Assembly (NCBI GenBank): GCA_964598395.1
Contig: CAZRBW010000006.1
Location: 1 to 64,000 of the forward strand
Reading direction: 5' to 3'
Length of the DNA stretch: 64,000 bases
From: CAXBDP01 sp964598395
Lineage (GTDB): Bacteria; Bacteroidota; Bacteroidia; Cytophagales; Cyclobacteriaceae
Shown: piece after piece, positions 35,485 through 44,479 of the stretch
How the letters are laid out: each line of letters begins with the position of its first letter
Position numbering within the stretch: position 1 is the first letter of the stretch
Translations under genes and position numbers: made by a program
The notes under the pieces: generated by a model
What the model was told of the DNA's origin: nothing
Databases searched by the model: none
The model's input: only the letters and a program-made list of their open reading frames with translations

Positions 35485-36153
35485 TTGTTTATCAGCTCTT
35501 CAAAGCCAACTCGCCCCGCTTCAAATCAGGATTTCATTCCTGAGATTCTCCTCCAAAAAGGTGGGAAACAGATTCAATTTGAAGCCAATCAGACAATAGA
35601 TGCTGATTTAATGGATAGCGGCTTGATATTCATTACTTACGGAATTGTAAAATCTTACGCAACTGAGCAAAACGGAAATGAGATTTTTATAGATTTGCTT
35701 AAGCGAGGAGATATTTTCGGCTCCACACAACAGCCAAATATTGAATACCAAATTGCAGCTAAGGCAATGACAAAGTGTATGGCTATCTTCATTCATCAAG
35801 AAGAACTACAATTTCAATACGATAGCGATCAAAATGTTAGCTTATTTGTCAATAATATTTTCAAAGAAAAAGCCCAAAAGCTAGAAACTAGATATTTGAA
35901 TAATATCTCCAAGGACATTAAGACAAAGCTACAAGCTTTCTTTAAAAATTATGCTCTTGAGTTTGGCTCAAAAAAAACAGATGACTTTGTAATTCAAAAT
36001 CATCTGTCGCATCAAGAAATCGCTCAATTGCTAAACTCCTCCCGACAAACTATCTCGGTTATCCTCAACCAATGGCGAGATCAGAATTTATTGAGCTATT
36101 CAAGAAAAGTTATTCGCTTACATGACCTCTCATTTTTCGAGCTCAATAATTGA
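35485..36153 (+). CDS. Crp/Fnr-family transcriptional regulator
   Basis: A 222-residue regulator with a cyclic-nucleotide-like sensor domain (about 25-120) and a C-terminal winged helix (SHQEIAQLLNSSRQTISVILNQW). The start is TTG; an in-frame stop lies six codons upstream and the first ATG is about 40 codons in, inside the sensor domain. It lacks the N-terminal Cys cluster of the FNR-like regulator at 43.7 kb. It ends 46 bp from the end of convergent hisB with no obvious terminator between them. The ligand is unknown. Confidence 0.82.
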   Translation: MFISSSKPTRPASNQDFIPEILLQKGGKQIQFEANQTIDADLMDSGLIFITYGIVKSYATEQNGNEIFIDLLKRGDIFGSTQQPNIEYQIAAKAMTKCMAIFIHQEELQFQYDSDQNVSLFVNNIFKEKAQKLETRYLNNISKDIKTKLQAFFKNYALEFGSKKTDDFVIQNHLSHQEIAQLLNSSRQTISVILNQWRDQNLLSYSRKVIRLHDLSFFELNN

Positions 36154-36198
36154 AAAATAGAGTTTGAAATCCATTCAAATCAAGCACCTAATTGAGTA

Positions 36199-37293
36199 TT
36201 ATAAAGTACCTTTTGTAGAAGGAAGTACATTTGCCAAATCCTTGTCCCGCTTTACTGCCATCCGAATAGCACGAGCCCAGCCTTTGAATATAGCTTCAAT
36301 TTTGTGATGTTCGTTTTCACCTTCTACTTTGATATTGAGGTTGCTCAATGAGGTATCGCTAAAGGATTTAAAGAAATGCTTAAACATCTCTGTTGGCATA
36401 TCTCCTACTTTCTCACGCTTGAATTCAGCATCCCAAACAAGCCAAGGTCTTCCGCCAAAATCAATTGCAACTTGAGCTAAAGCCTCGTCCATCGGAAGTA
36501 AAAAACCATATCTATAAATGCCCATCTTATTACCCAATGCTTTGAGGATTACCTCACCCAAAGCCAGTGCTGTATCTTCAATAGTATGATGCTCATCTAC
36601 GTGTAGGTCGCCCTTTACCTCAATCTCCAAATCGATTCCTCCATGCTTTGCCAGCTGATCGAGCATATGATCAAAGAAATGTAGGCCAGTAGAAATTTTG
36701 CCAATACCAGTGCCATCCAAATTGAGAAGAATTTTGATATCGGTCTCCTTAGTCTTGCGGTGTATACTTGCCTTACGAGCTGGATTCTTGAGGAAATCAT
36801 ATATTTCATCCCAACTCCAAGTGCTTATTGCAGCTTCAGAATTTGCATCGCCAATAAATATGGCTTTACAACCTAGATTTTGCGCTAATTGCACATCAGT
36901 GGTTCTATCGCCAATTACATAACTATTTGCTAAATCTACAGATCCGTCCAAATATTCCTGCAAAAGGCCAGTTCTTGGCTTTCGAGTTGGCGCGTTCTCA
37001 TGCTCAAAGGTGCGATCTACATGGATATTGGTAAAAACTATTCCTTCGCCTTTTAGAGTATCCAACATCTTATTTTGGGCTGGCCAAAAGGTTTCTTCTG
37101 GAAAAGAATCAGTTCCCAATCCATCTTGATTTGTCACCATTACCAATTCAAAATCAAGCTCTTCAGCAATTTTACGAAGATTTGAAATGGCACCTGGGTA
37201 AAACTCCAGCTTTTCTAATGAATCTACTTGGAAGTCAATCGGTGGCTCTATGATTATAGTACCATCTCTATCGATAAATAAAATTTTGCGCAT
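36199..37293 (-). CDS. hisB: Bifunctional histidinol-phosphatase/imidazoleglycerol-phosphate dehydratase
   Basis: A 364-residue fusion. An N-terminal HAD phosphatase (FIDRDGTIIIEPP) performs histidinol-phosphate dephosphorylation, and the C-terminal dehydratase carries the metal-binding motifs HFFDHMLDQLAKHGG and DEHHTIEDTAL. This fused HisB is usual in Bacteroidota and gammaproteobacteria. It is the last gene of hisGDCB, 4 bp after hisC; hisH, hisA, hisF and hisI do not follow. Confidence 0.96.
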   Translation of the reverse strand: MRKILFIDRDGTIIIEPPIDFQVDSLEKLEFYPGAISNLRKIAEELDFELVMVTNQDGLGTDSFPEETFWPAQNKMLDTLKGEGIVFTNIHVDRTFEHENAPTRKPRTGLLQEYLDGSVDLANSYVIGDRTTDVQLAQNLGCKAIFIGDANSEAAISTWSWDEIYDFLKNPARKASIHRKTKETDIKILLNLDGTGIGKISTGLHFFDHMLDQLAKHGGIDLEIEVKGDLHVDEHHTIEDTALALGEVILKALGNKMGIYRYGFLLPMDEALAQVAIDFGGRPWLVWDAEFKREKVGDMPTEMFKHFFKSFSDTSLSNLNIKVEGENEHHKIEAIFKGWARAIRMAVKRDKDLANVLPSTKGTL

Positions 37294-37297
37294 GAGT

Positions 37298-38344
37298 TTA
37301 AAGATTTTTTAGGGCATCCAATAGTTTGTGATTTTCCTCAGCGGTGCCAATGGAAATACGAAGTGCATTATCGCACAAAACCACTTTGGAGCGGTCTCTC
37401 ACAATAATCAACTTATGAAGCAATTTCTCATATACCTGACGAGCATTCTCCATTTTCACCAATATGAAATTAGCGTCCGAAGGAAATACTTTCTCAACGA
37501 AATCAAGATTAGCCAGCTTGGTTGCAAGCTTTTCTCTTTCGAGAATTAAGGTTTCCACCCAGTCTTTAACTTGCTCAGCATTTTTGAGGCCTTCGATAGC
37601 TGCTTGCTGGCTGAGTAAATTGATATTGTAAGGTGGTTTGATTTTGTTGAGAAGAGAGATCATCTCCACCGAAGCGAAAGCCAAACCTAAGCGCAAGCCA
37701 GCGAACCCCCAAGCTTTGCTTAGTGTTTGCATCACGATCATATTGGGAAAATTGCCCAGTTCGCCAACCAAACTAGTACCCTCAGCGGCAAAATCTATAT
37801 AAGCCTCATCAATTGCAATGATGCCCTCAAATCCTCCCGCTAGTTCCAAAATATCTGCTCTGTTCAGTAAATTTCCAGATGGATTATTGGGCGAACAGAT
37901 AAATAGAATTTTGTCCTTTTTATCTACTTGAGATAAAATTGATTTTACATCTACTTGAAAATCAGATGTTAATTGAATTTTTTTTATCCCTATATTATGT
38001 ATGGATGCCGAAACCTCATACATACCATATGTGGGCGGGAGGATAATGATACTATCCTCGCCAGGTTCGCAAAATGCCCTAATGAGCAAGTCTATAACTT
38101 CATCGCTCCCATTGCCAAGAAAGATCTGCTGAATCGGCACATTTTTCAAATTAGAAAGTAGTGCTTTCACATCATATTGGTACGGATCTGGATAGCGATT
38201 GACTCCAGGATAATTTTCTCGTTCGAATGGATTTTCATTGGCATCTAAGAAAACACCAACTTTACCCGAATACTCATCTCTTGCCGATGAATATGGCTTA
38301 ATGTCTAACAAGTGTGGACGGACGAGACTTTTTATATCAGCCAT
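37298..38344 (-). CDS. hisC: Histidinol-phosphate aminotransferase
   Basis: A 348-residue PLP fold-I aminotransferase. The PLP lysine is in MQTLSKAWGFAGLRLG, and the substrate-site Asn in CSPNNPSGN is conserved; length fits HisC. It transaminates imidazole-acetol phosphate to histidinol phosphate. It overlaps the end of hisD by eight bases and is followed after 4 bp by hisB, so the operon is translationally tight. Confidence 0.96.
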   Translation of the reverse strand: MADIKSLVRPHLLDIKPYSSARDEYSGKVGVFLDANENPFERENYPGVNRYPDPYQYDVKALLSNLKNVPIQQIFLGNGSDEVIDLLIRAFCEPGEDSIIILPPTYGMYEVSASIHNIGIKKIQLTSDFQVDVKSILSQVDKKDKILFICSPNNPSGNLLNRADILELAGGFEGIIAIDEAYIDFAAEGTSLVGELGNFPNMIVMQTLSKAWGFAGLRLGLAFASVEMISLLNKIKPPYNINLLSQQAAIEGLKNAEQVKDWVETLILEREKLATKLANLDFVEKVFPSDANFILVKMENARQVYEKLLHKLIIVRDRSKVVLCDNALRISIGTAEENHKLLDALKNL

Positions 38345-39629
38345 TTTTCTTCAAGTATTTTAATCGAATACTTACAGCTTCTTTGTGAGCTTGAAGCATT
38401 TCTGCTTTTGCCATCACTTCTATGGTCGGGCCTAAGGTTTTTAAACCCTCAGCCGTAATTTTCTGGTAGGTTACTTTCTTTACAAATGAGTCGAGTGAAA
38501 CACCACTCCAAGCTTTTGCAAAACCATTAGTAGGCAAAGTGTGATTGGTTCCAGAAGCGTAATCACCTGCTGATTCAGGTGTGAAATTACCCAAAAATAT
38601 AGAGCCTGCACTTTCAATTTTTAATGCAACTTCCTCGGCATTTAGCACAGACAAAATCAAGTGTTCTGCTGCATATTCATTCAAGATATTGATAGCAGTT
38701 TGCTCATCCTTCACTAAAATAAATCTACTGGAAGCCAAGGCAATTTCAGCGATTTCCTTTCTTGGGAGTTTTTCTAACTGCTTTTCTACTTCAAGGATAG
38801 TAGAATTGATCATTGCTTCCGATGTGGAAACTAAAATCACTTGACTATCCCTACCATGCTCTGCTTGAGAAAGTAAATCTGAAGCTACAAAAGCAGGAAT
38901 TGCCGTATCATCGGCCATTACGGCTACTTCTGATGGGCCAGCTGGCATATCGATAGCCATACCACGCTCACTCACCAATTGCTTAGCCATTGTTACATAC
39001 TGATTTCCCGGACCAAAGATTTTATCCACTTTAGGGATTGTTTCTGTTCCAAAAGCCAAAGCTGCTATAGCTTGCGCACCACCAACTTTGAATATCCTTT
39101 GCACACCCACTTGGGAAGCAGCATATAATATAGCTGGATGAATATTTCCTTTTCTGTCTGGTGGAGTACACATTACCACTTGCTTGCATCCAGCAATACG
39201 AGCCGGAATTGCCAACATCAACACAGTGGAGAAAAGCGGAGCTGTACCTCCTGGAATATACAAACCGACACTAGGGATTGGCAAAGATTTCCTGCGACAC
39301 TCTACACCAGGCATCGTATCCATAATGAGCTCTTCTTGAATTTGAGCTTTGTGAAAACTTTCAATATTTGCAATGGCTACCGCAATTGCTTGCTTCAATT
39401 TGGTGTCTACCTTTTTACTTGCATCCGCAATCTCTTCAGCAGTTACTTCCAATGCCTCTAATTCTACATGGTCGTATTCTGCTGCAAATTTGAAAATTGC
39501 CTTATCGCCTTTTTCCAAAACCTTATTTAGAATCGGTTTCACGATTTTGCGAATTTGCTTGAAATCTATCACTGGTCGAGCTAGAATACTTTCCCAGGTG
39601 TGTTTTGGAGGATTTTTAAATACTTTCAT
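38337..39629 (-). CDS. hisD: Histidinol dehydrogenase
   Basis: A 430-residue zinc-dependent, NAD-linked dehydrogenase performing the last two oxidations to histidine. GPGNQYVTMAK, the GPSEVAVMAD loop, AEHGRDSQV with a zinc ligand and catalytic EHL near residue 325 are present. It is the second gene of the operon, 5 bp downstream of hisG. Length and motifs are normal. Confidence 0.97.
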   Translation of the reverse strand: MKVFKNPPKHTWESILARPVIDFKQIRKIVKPILNKVLEKGDKAIFKFAAEYDHVELEALEVTAEEIADASKKVDTKLKQAIAVAIANIESFHKAQIQEELIMDTMPGVECRRKSLPIPSVGLYIPGGTAPLFSTVLMLAIPARIAGCKQVVMCTPPDRKGNIHPAILYAASQVGVQRIFKVGGAQAIAALAFGTETIPKVDKIFGPGNQYVTMAKQLVSERGMAIDMPAGPSEVAVMADDTAIPAFVASDLLSQAEHGRDSQVILVSTSEAMINSTILEVEKQLEKLPRKEIAEIALASSRFILVKDEQTAINILNEYAAEHLILSVLNAEEVALKIESAGSIFLGNFTPESAGDYASGTNHTLPTNGFAKAWSGVSLDSFVKKVTYQKITAEGLKTLGPTIEVMAKAEMLQAHKEAVSIRLKYLKKNG

Positions 39630-39634
39630 TTTGA

Positions 39635-40495
39635 TTAGCGGATCATCTTTTCGATTGGTACTACTAAAATTCCTTGTGCGCCTGCTTCTTTGAGATTTTC
39701 GATTACTCCCCAGAAGTCATCTTCATTGATAACTGAATGCAAACTGCTCCAACCTTCCTCAGCCAATGGCAATATGGTTGGGCTTTTCATGCCTGGCAAC
39801 AATGAAATGATCTTATCAATTGCATTGTTTGGCGCATTTAACAAAATATATTTCTTGTTAACAGCTTCTAATACTGAATCAATTCTGAAAAGCCATTTCC
39901 TTAATGTTTGTTGCTTTTCATCAGACAAATCGTTGTTGGCAATAAGAACAGCCTCTGACGGAAAAATTACTTCTACTTCTTTCAAACCATTGGTAAACAA
40001 TGTGCTTCCTGAGCTCACAATATCGCAAATACCATCTGCCAAGCCAATACCAGGAGCAATTTCTACCGAACCACTAATTTCATGTATCTCTGATTGTATC
40101 GATTTGCTGTTCAGATAATTCTGTAAAATCACAGGATATGAAGTAGCGATTTTCTTACCGCTGAAATACTCTACTCCCTTGTAGTCGATACCTTTAGGAA
40201 CTGCCAAAGACAGTCTGCATTTGGAGAAGCCTAGTTTCTTTTCAAGCCTTACCTCCCGCTTTTTCTCCACAAGTACATTTTCGCCAACAATACCAATATC
40301 TGCCACGCCATCTGCTACATAGCCTGGAATATCATCATCTCTCAAAAAGAGAAATTCCATAGGAAAATTTGTTGATATTGATTTTAATTTACCTGTGCCA
40401 TTATTGAATTTGATTCCACATTCTTTGATAAGTTTTAAAGAATCATCACTCAATCTGCCGGACTTTTGGATAGCTACTCTTAATATATTAGACAT
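39635..40495 (-). CDS. hisG: ATP phosphoribosyltransferase, long form
   Basis: A 286-residue long-form HisG: a periplasmic-binding-protein-like catalytic domain (LRVAIQKSGRLSDDSL, then DGVADIGIVGENV and the DGICDIVSSGSTL phosphoribosyl-binding loop) plus a C-terminal ACT-like regulatory domain (about 210-286) that mediates histidine feedback inhibition. It catalyses the first committed step, ATP plus PRPP. It is the first gene of hisGDCB, and a His-rich leader ORF lies 68 bases upstream. Confidence 0.96.
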   Translation of the reverse strand: MSNILRVAIQKSGRLSDDSLKLIKECGIKFNNGTGKLKSISTNFPMEFLFLRDDDIPGYVADGVADIGIVGENVLVEKKREVRLEKKLGFSKCRLSLAVPKGIDYKGVEYFSGKKIATSYPVILQNYLNSKSIQSEIHEISGSVEIAPGIGLADGICDIVSSGSTLFTNGLKEVEVIFPSEAVLIANNDLSDEKQQTLRKWLFRIDSVLEAVNKKYILLNAPNNAIDKIISLLPGMKSPTILPLAEEGWSSLHSVINEDDFWGVIENLKEAGAQGILVVPIEKMIR

Positions 40496-40563
40496 AACAA
40501 AGGTTTATTTGCTCTTTTGAAAAATCGAAAAAAGAAAGGTTGTATTTGGGTAATATGGTGCGC

Positions 40564-40626
40564 TTATTCCTCGGAAGAGGAATGATGAATGTGATGCTGT
40601 GGAGTATAGAAACTAGCGTAGCGCAT
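40564..40626 (-). CDS. hisL: Candidate histidine leader peptide
   Basis: A 20-residue ORF read directly from the region upstream of hisG: an ATG, nine further codons, then HHIHH, three Ser, two Glu and TAA. Four His in five residues immediately before hisG is the hallmark of a transcription-attenuation leader peptide, in which ribosome stalling at His codons controls read-through. A perfect 7-bp hairpin (ATTCCTC/GAGGAAT, 40566-40583) covers the end of the ORF. A T-rich stretch lies near 40526-40540 on the minus strand, but I cannot draw a convincing terminator stem in front of it. The leader call rests on codon content and position. Confidence 0.65.
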   Translation of the reverse strand: MRYASFYTPQHHIHHSSSEE

Positions 40627-40792
40627 ATTTTTAATCTTGCAAAGATATATCTTTTAGCGTAGGAGAAAAGAATTTTGCAAGCACAATTATTATCAAATTA
40701 TTATCAAAGGGAAATTCACCCTCCTACTGGCAAATATCAGAACAATGAACCTTAAATTGAGGTACTATGTTCGTGGTTTAAAAAATTATTAA

Positions 40793-41440
40793 ATGGCGAA
40801 GTTTAAAATATATTATGCTTACGATGCCCTTTGCGGGTGGTGTTACGGATTTTCTCCTGTTATTCAGAAGTTTGCGAAAGAAAACTCGGATAAATTTACT
40901 TTTGAAGTACTTTCAGGAGGGATGGTTCGTGGTGCGAGAGTTGGGCAGATTGCACAAGTGGCACCATATATAAAGGAAGCCTACAAGCAAGTAGAGCAGA
41001 CTTCGGGAGTAACATTTGGCGAGCCATTTCTCAAAAATCTTAATAGCGAAGAAAGTCCGATTTTCGATTCTATTCCTGCCGCTAAGGCAATGGCAATATT
41101 AAAAAGGATGCAACCTGAGCGACAAATTGAATTTGCGGCAGCATTGCAAAAAGCCATTTATTTCGATGGAATGGCCCCACAGGATATTGAAGGAATGGCA
41201 AATGTCATTGGCAGATTTGGCATCGAGCCAAGCTATTTTAAGGATGCTATGCAAGCGGATGAATCGGCGCATAAAGCTTCAGAGGAGTTTCAATTAATAG
41301 AGAATTGGGGGATTAATGGATTCCCAGCGGTAATTTTAGATCGAGGCGATCAATTATTTTTGGCAGCTCGTGGGTATACCGACTATGAAAGATTCAGCCA
41401 GACGGTAGAAGGTATTTTGGCCGAAACACCTAAAAGCTAA
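40793..41440 (+). CDS. DsbA/FrnE-like thioredoxin-fold oxidoreductase
   Basis: A 215-residue thioredoxin-fold protein without a signal peptide, so cytoplasmic. The redox motif CGWC is at 14-17 and a cis-Pro segment GFPAV near 190. An insertion helical domain fits the DsbA/FrnE-like group that includes 2-hydroxychromene-2-carboxylate isomerase relatives. Its substrate is unknown. It is divergent from hisL-hisG and its stop is one base from that of the SUI1 gene on the other strand. Confidence 0.85.
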   Translation: MAKFKIYYAYDALCGWCYGFSPVIQKFAKENSDKFTFEVLSGGMVRGARVGQIAQVAPYIKEAYKQVEQTSGVTFGEPFLKNLNSEESPIFDSIPAAKAMAILKRMQPERQIEFAAALQKAIYFDGMAPQDIEGMANVIGRFGIEPSYFKDAMQADESAHKASEEFQLIENWGINGFPAVILDRGDQLFLAARGYTDYERFSQTVEGILAETPKS

Positions 41441-41441
41441 A

Positions 41442-41792
41442 TCATCCTCCCACTTTTTTGGCTTTGTATCCTTTGGCATGTAGGAGTTCTAGTACTTTGT
41501 CACGGAAATCTCCCTGTATGAGAATTTCACCGTCCTTTGCACTTCCTCCTACTCCACAGGCTGATTTCAACTCTTTGGCCAAAATTTGCAATTCCATCGG
41601 ATTCCCTACGTAACCGGTGATAAGTGTTACCTTTTTGCCTCCACGAGACTTTTTGTCCAACTGCACACGCAAATCTTGCTTCGAGCCAGCAAGCGCCGCA
41701 AATGGTGAGTCATTTTCAGCTTGATATTCAAAATCTGGATTGGTAGAAAAAACTACTCCTTCCCGCTTTTTCCAGTCGTTCTTTTTTGCCAT
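41442..41792 (-). CDS. SUI1/YciH-family translation initiation factor-like protein
   Basis: About 116 residues from the ATG at 41792, preferred over one six codons upstream. The C-terminal SUI1/eIF1 domain (KKVTLITGYVGNPMELQILAKELKSACGVGGS, then IQGDFRDKVLELL) follows a basic N-terminus. Bacterial YciH proteins bind the 30S subunit and influence start-site fidelity and stress translation. It is 31 bp downstream of the universal-stress-protein pair in the same direction and may be cotranscribed. Confidence 0.9.
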   Translation of the reverse strand: MAKKNDWKKREGVVFSTNPDFEYQAENDSPFAALAGSKQDLRVQLDKKSRGGKKVTLITGYVGNPMELQILAKELKSACGVGGSAKDGEILIQGDFRDKVLELLHAKGYKAKKVGG

Positions 41793-41822
41793 AGGCAAAT
41801 ATTGAAGCAAATACGCTAAAAG

Positions 41823-42638
41823 TCAAAAGGGATTCTCAATATAAAAAGAAATATCTTGCTTGGATTGTTTGCTAATAAGCGGGAGGATTAAATTATCTAT
41901 TCTATTTTTATCAAAACCTGCCATTACCACAAGTGGCATTTGTGATTTCTTTATTAGGTCGGAAGCTACCTTTTCAAAGGGCTCATTAGGAGTCAACATA
42001 ATTCCAACATTCCTAAAATATTGCTTCAAAAAGTCCATTAGCCTTTTCTCATCTTGAAACTCTTCTTCTTCATTTGGCACTTTACCAATTAAAGACACTT
42101 CTGCATTTCTCAAACTTTGCGTTAAAGTGCTTTTCAAAGATTTAACTGCCTTCACTACTTTTTCCTCTGGATCTTTAAGAATTATAATTTCATGGAAATC
42201 CTGAAAATTAGAAGGAATTACCAAAAGTGGGCATTGCGATTTTTCAAAAACTCCTCTCAAATACTGAAATCGATCTTTCTCCAATAAATAATCAGCAAAC
42301 GTATTACAATCTATAATTAGGAGATCGGCAAAGGCAGTTTCTTTTACAATCTCCTTAGTATTGAGACATTCACCAAAACACACTTTGGTAGCTATGCCTT
42401 CATTTAAGAAATCATTTTGGAAGGAATTACCCAAAAATATTGTCTTTTCATCACTTTCAGAAAAACTTGGATTTGAAGACATTATCGATTCACTCTGCTT
42501 TACTGCTGAGTTTTGAAATTGGTTGATTAACAAACCTACATATAAATGTTCACGGCCTTCCTTGATTCCATTCACTGCTAAACGAAGTACATTCGCCGAC
42601 ATTTCTTGGCTATCAACAATAATTAAAACCCGACCCAT
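41823..42638 (-). CDS. Universal stress protein, divergent
   Basis: A 271-residue tandem-UspA protein with poor conservation: MGRVLIIVDSQEMSANVLRLAVNG matches the first UspA strand-helix but lacks a clear ATP-binding GxGxxG-type motif in both halves. It lies 4 bp downstream of a second UspA gene and probably arose by duplication. UspA proteins bind ATP or signal in starvation and hypoxia; this copy may be a non-ATP-binding type. Confidence 0.75.
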   Translation of the reverse strand: MGRVLIIVDSQEMSANVLRLAVNGIKEGREHLYVGLLINQFQNSAVKQSESIMSSNPSFSESDEKTIFLGNSFQNDFLNEGIATKVCFGECLNTKEIVKETAFADLLIIDCNTFADYLLEKDRFQYLRGVFEKSQCPLLVIPSNFQDFHEIIILKDPEEKVVKAVKSLKSTLTQSLRNAEVSLIGKVPNEEEEFQDEKRLMDFLKQYFRNVGIMLTPNEPFEKVASDLIKKSQMPLVVMAGFDKNRIDNLILPLISKQSKQDISFYIENPF

Positions 42639-42642
42639 TTTA

Positions 42643-43500
42643 TTAAGATTTTGACTTTTTGATTGGGAAAGCCCAAACTGGAAGGTTTACATGATTAATT
42701 ACATCTTCGGCAATGCTACCAGTGAGCAAATGAAGAAGTCCTTTTCGTCCTGCCGTTCCCATCAGAATCATGTCCATATTATTATCCTTGGCAAAATTTC
42801 GAATACCCTCTTCCTCTAGGTAGTCATTATAAATATGAATTGCTGCAGGTGCTTTTTTTAGATTAGCTGAAAACTCCTCCATTTTCTTCATTGTTTCTCT
42901 AGTTGGCCGGAAGCTATTTGGAGTATTCACATTTAATAAATGAATCTTTGCTCTACATAATTTAGATAGTACATCTAACTGACTTGCCATTTTAGATTGA
43001 TCTCCTTCGAAGTTACTTGCCACCACAATGTTTTTCATCTGAGAAAGGTGTGTAGCTTCTTTTATGGTGACGACTGGGCATTCGCTATAGCGTACTACTT
43101 TTTCCGCATTGGAACCTATTACAATTTCATCTATACCATCTACACCTTTAGTACCCATTACTACTAGGTCAGCATTTTTGGAGGAAATTAATCTTGAAAT
43201 ATGTGTGTATGGGTTTCCTATGACTACTTCGGCGCTAAGTTTATTTTTTCTGAAATGAGGGTCTTTGTCGAATTTACTAAGCATAGCCTTAGCTGTTTCT
43301 ATCCTCTTCCTCATAAATTGATTATTGTAATACTCATCACTAATCACTTCACCCATTGTGTTGAATGAGTGAGCAACAGGAGCCTCGATAACATGAAGCA
43401 AATGGACAATACCATTCGTACGCCGAGCAATCTGAGTAGCAAAGTGCAAAGCAAAATTTGCTTGGTTCGAAAAATCTGTGGGGACTATTATATTGTACAT
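42643..43500 (-). CDS. Universal stress protein, tandem UspA domains
   Basis: A 285-residue protein with two UspA domains. IIVPTDFSNQANFALHFATQIA opens the first domain, followed by MGTKGVDGIDEIVIGSNAEKVV with the ATP-binding G-x2-G-x9-GS pattern; the second ends with MGTAGRKGLLHLLTGSIAEDVI. These are typical ATP-binding UspA sequences. It is the first gene after the FNR-like regulator, and a near-perfect FNR box lies about 95-107 bases upstream of its ATG, supporting low-oxygen or redox control. Confidence 0.9.
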   Translation of the reverse strand: MYNIIVPTDFSNQANFALHFATQIARRTNGIVHLLHVIEAPVAHSFNTMGEVISDEYYNNQFMRKRIETAKAMLSKFDKDPHFRKNKLSAEVVIGNPYTHISRLISSKNADLVVMGTKGVDGIDEIVIGSNAEKVVRYSECPVVTIKEATHLSQMKNIVVASNFEGDQSKMASQLDVLSKLCRAKIHLLNVNTPNSFRPTRETMKKMEEFSANLKKAPAAIHIYNDYLEEEGIRNFAKDNNMDMILMGTAGRKGLLHLLTGSIAEDVINHVNLPVWAFPIKKSKS

Positions 43501-43593
43501 AACCTGTTGTTAGGAATTAATATTCAATTATAGTAAAGGGGTCGAATTGGACTAACATCATCACAAAAATGAATTTAATTTACCTCAAAGGTT

Positions 43594-43607
43594 ATGATGG
43601 CTATCAA
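43594..43607. promoter_or_regulatory. FNR/CRP-type box before the universal stress protein pair
   Basis: The sequence ATGATGGCTATCAA matches the FNR consensus TTGAT-N4-ATCAA at nine of ten specified positions. It lies in the intergenic region between the FNR-like regulator (transcribed toward it) and the UspA genes. The 94-base distance to the ATG is compatible with an activator site near -40 of a promoter. Confidence 0.55.
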
Positions 43608-43652
43608 CGGATTATATGATTATAGTCAGGAAAATCGCTGGCTCTACTATTA

Positions 43653-44372
43653 CTATTTATAGAAATCAGCTTCTCGTACAAGCCCTTTAGGATCAAGAAC
43701 CCTGATTTTTTTTCCTTCGAAAGCAATGAGATTGCTGCTTTTGAAATCAGAAAGAAGTCTGATAACTGTTTCAGTGGCTGTACCTACAATATTGGCAATA
43801 TCTTCGCGTGAAAGAGCAATATCTATTAGCATGCTTTCATCTCCTTCGATGCCGTATGATTCTTTCAGCATTATTAAAGTAGTTGCTAATCTTTCTCTAA
43901 CTGATTTTTGCGCAAGCATGGCCATCTGCTCCTCCATTACTCCTAATTCATGGCAAATACTTTTGGTCAAACTGCTAAAAAAGGCTGGATTGGTTCGGAG
44001 GAGTTCTAAAAAATTACTTTTAGGTATAAAACAAATTGCAGCGTCTTCTAAAACTGTAGCTGATGCGCTATAAAACTCTTCTCCAAGCAAGGCTCTATAT
44101 CCCAAAAAATCTCCAGAACTGGAAAGTCTAACAATTTGCTCCCTGCCTTGAGAACCCATTTTATAAACTTTAACTTTCCCACTATTTATACAAAACAAAC
44201 CCATTGGTCTTGTTCCTTCATAAAAAAGTGTTTGTCCCTTTTTATATGTAACGCATGATTTTCCATCACTTAGAGATTCTAAATCTTCAACACACAAATT
44301 CCCAAACAAGGAATCCTTACGACTCCCGCATGTTACACATGCTATATTTACGGATGATTTTTTAGCTGCCAT
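43653..44372 (-). CDS. FNR-like Crp/Fnr-family regulator with N-terminal Cys cluster
   Basis: A 239-residue regulator. Four Cys occur near the N-terminus at 12, 15, 27 and 40 (CVTC, LCVE, SCVTY), resembling the iron-sulphur cluster site of FNR but with different spacing. The sensor domain follows (FYEGTRPMGLFCINSGKVKVY), then a winged helix (LSREDIANIVGTATETVIRLLS). It may sense oxygen or redox state. It is directly upstream of two UspA genes, and an FNR-type box lies between them. Autoregulation and UspA control are inferred. Confidence 0.87.
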   Translation of the reverse strand: MAAKKSSVNIACVTCGSRKDSLFGNLCVEDLESLSDGKSCVTYKKGQTLFYEGTRPMGLFCINSGKVKVYKMGSQGREQIVRLSSSGDFLGYRALLGEEFYSASATVLEDAAICFIPKSNFLELLRTNPAFFSSLTKSICHELGVMEEQMAMLAQKSVRERLATTLIMLKESYGIEGDESMLIDIALSREDIANIVGTATETVIRLLSDFKSSNLIAFEGKKIRVLDPKGLVREADFYK

Positions 44373-44479
44373 GTAATAATTTTTAAAAAAATAAATCTAA
44401 AGAGATATCAACAATTGCATAATAAATTATTTAATCTTTTAGTTCATAATAATTTAATACACGACCATAATTTATACAA

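Noticed and set aside
40526..40560. Classical his attenuator terminator before hisG
   Set aside because: A T-rich stretch is present but I could not find a GC-rich stem immediately before it, so only the leader ORF is claimed.
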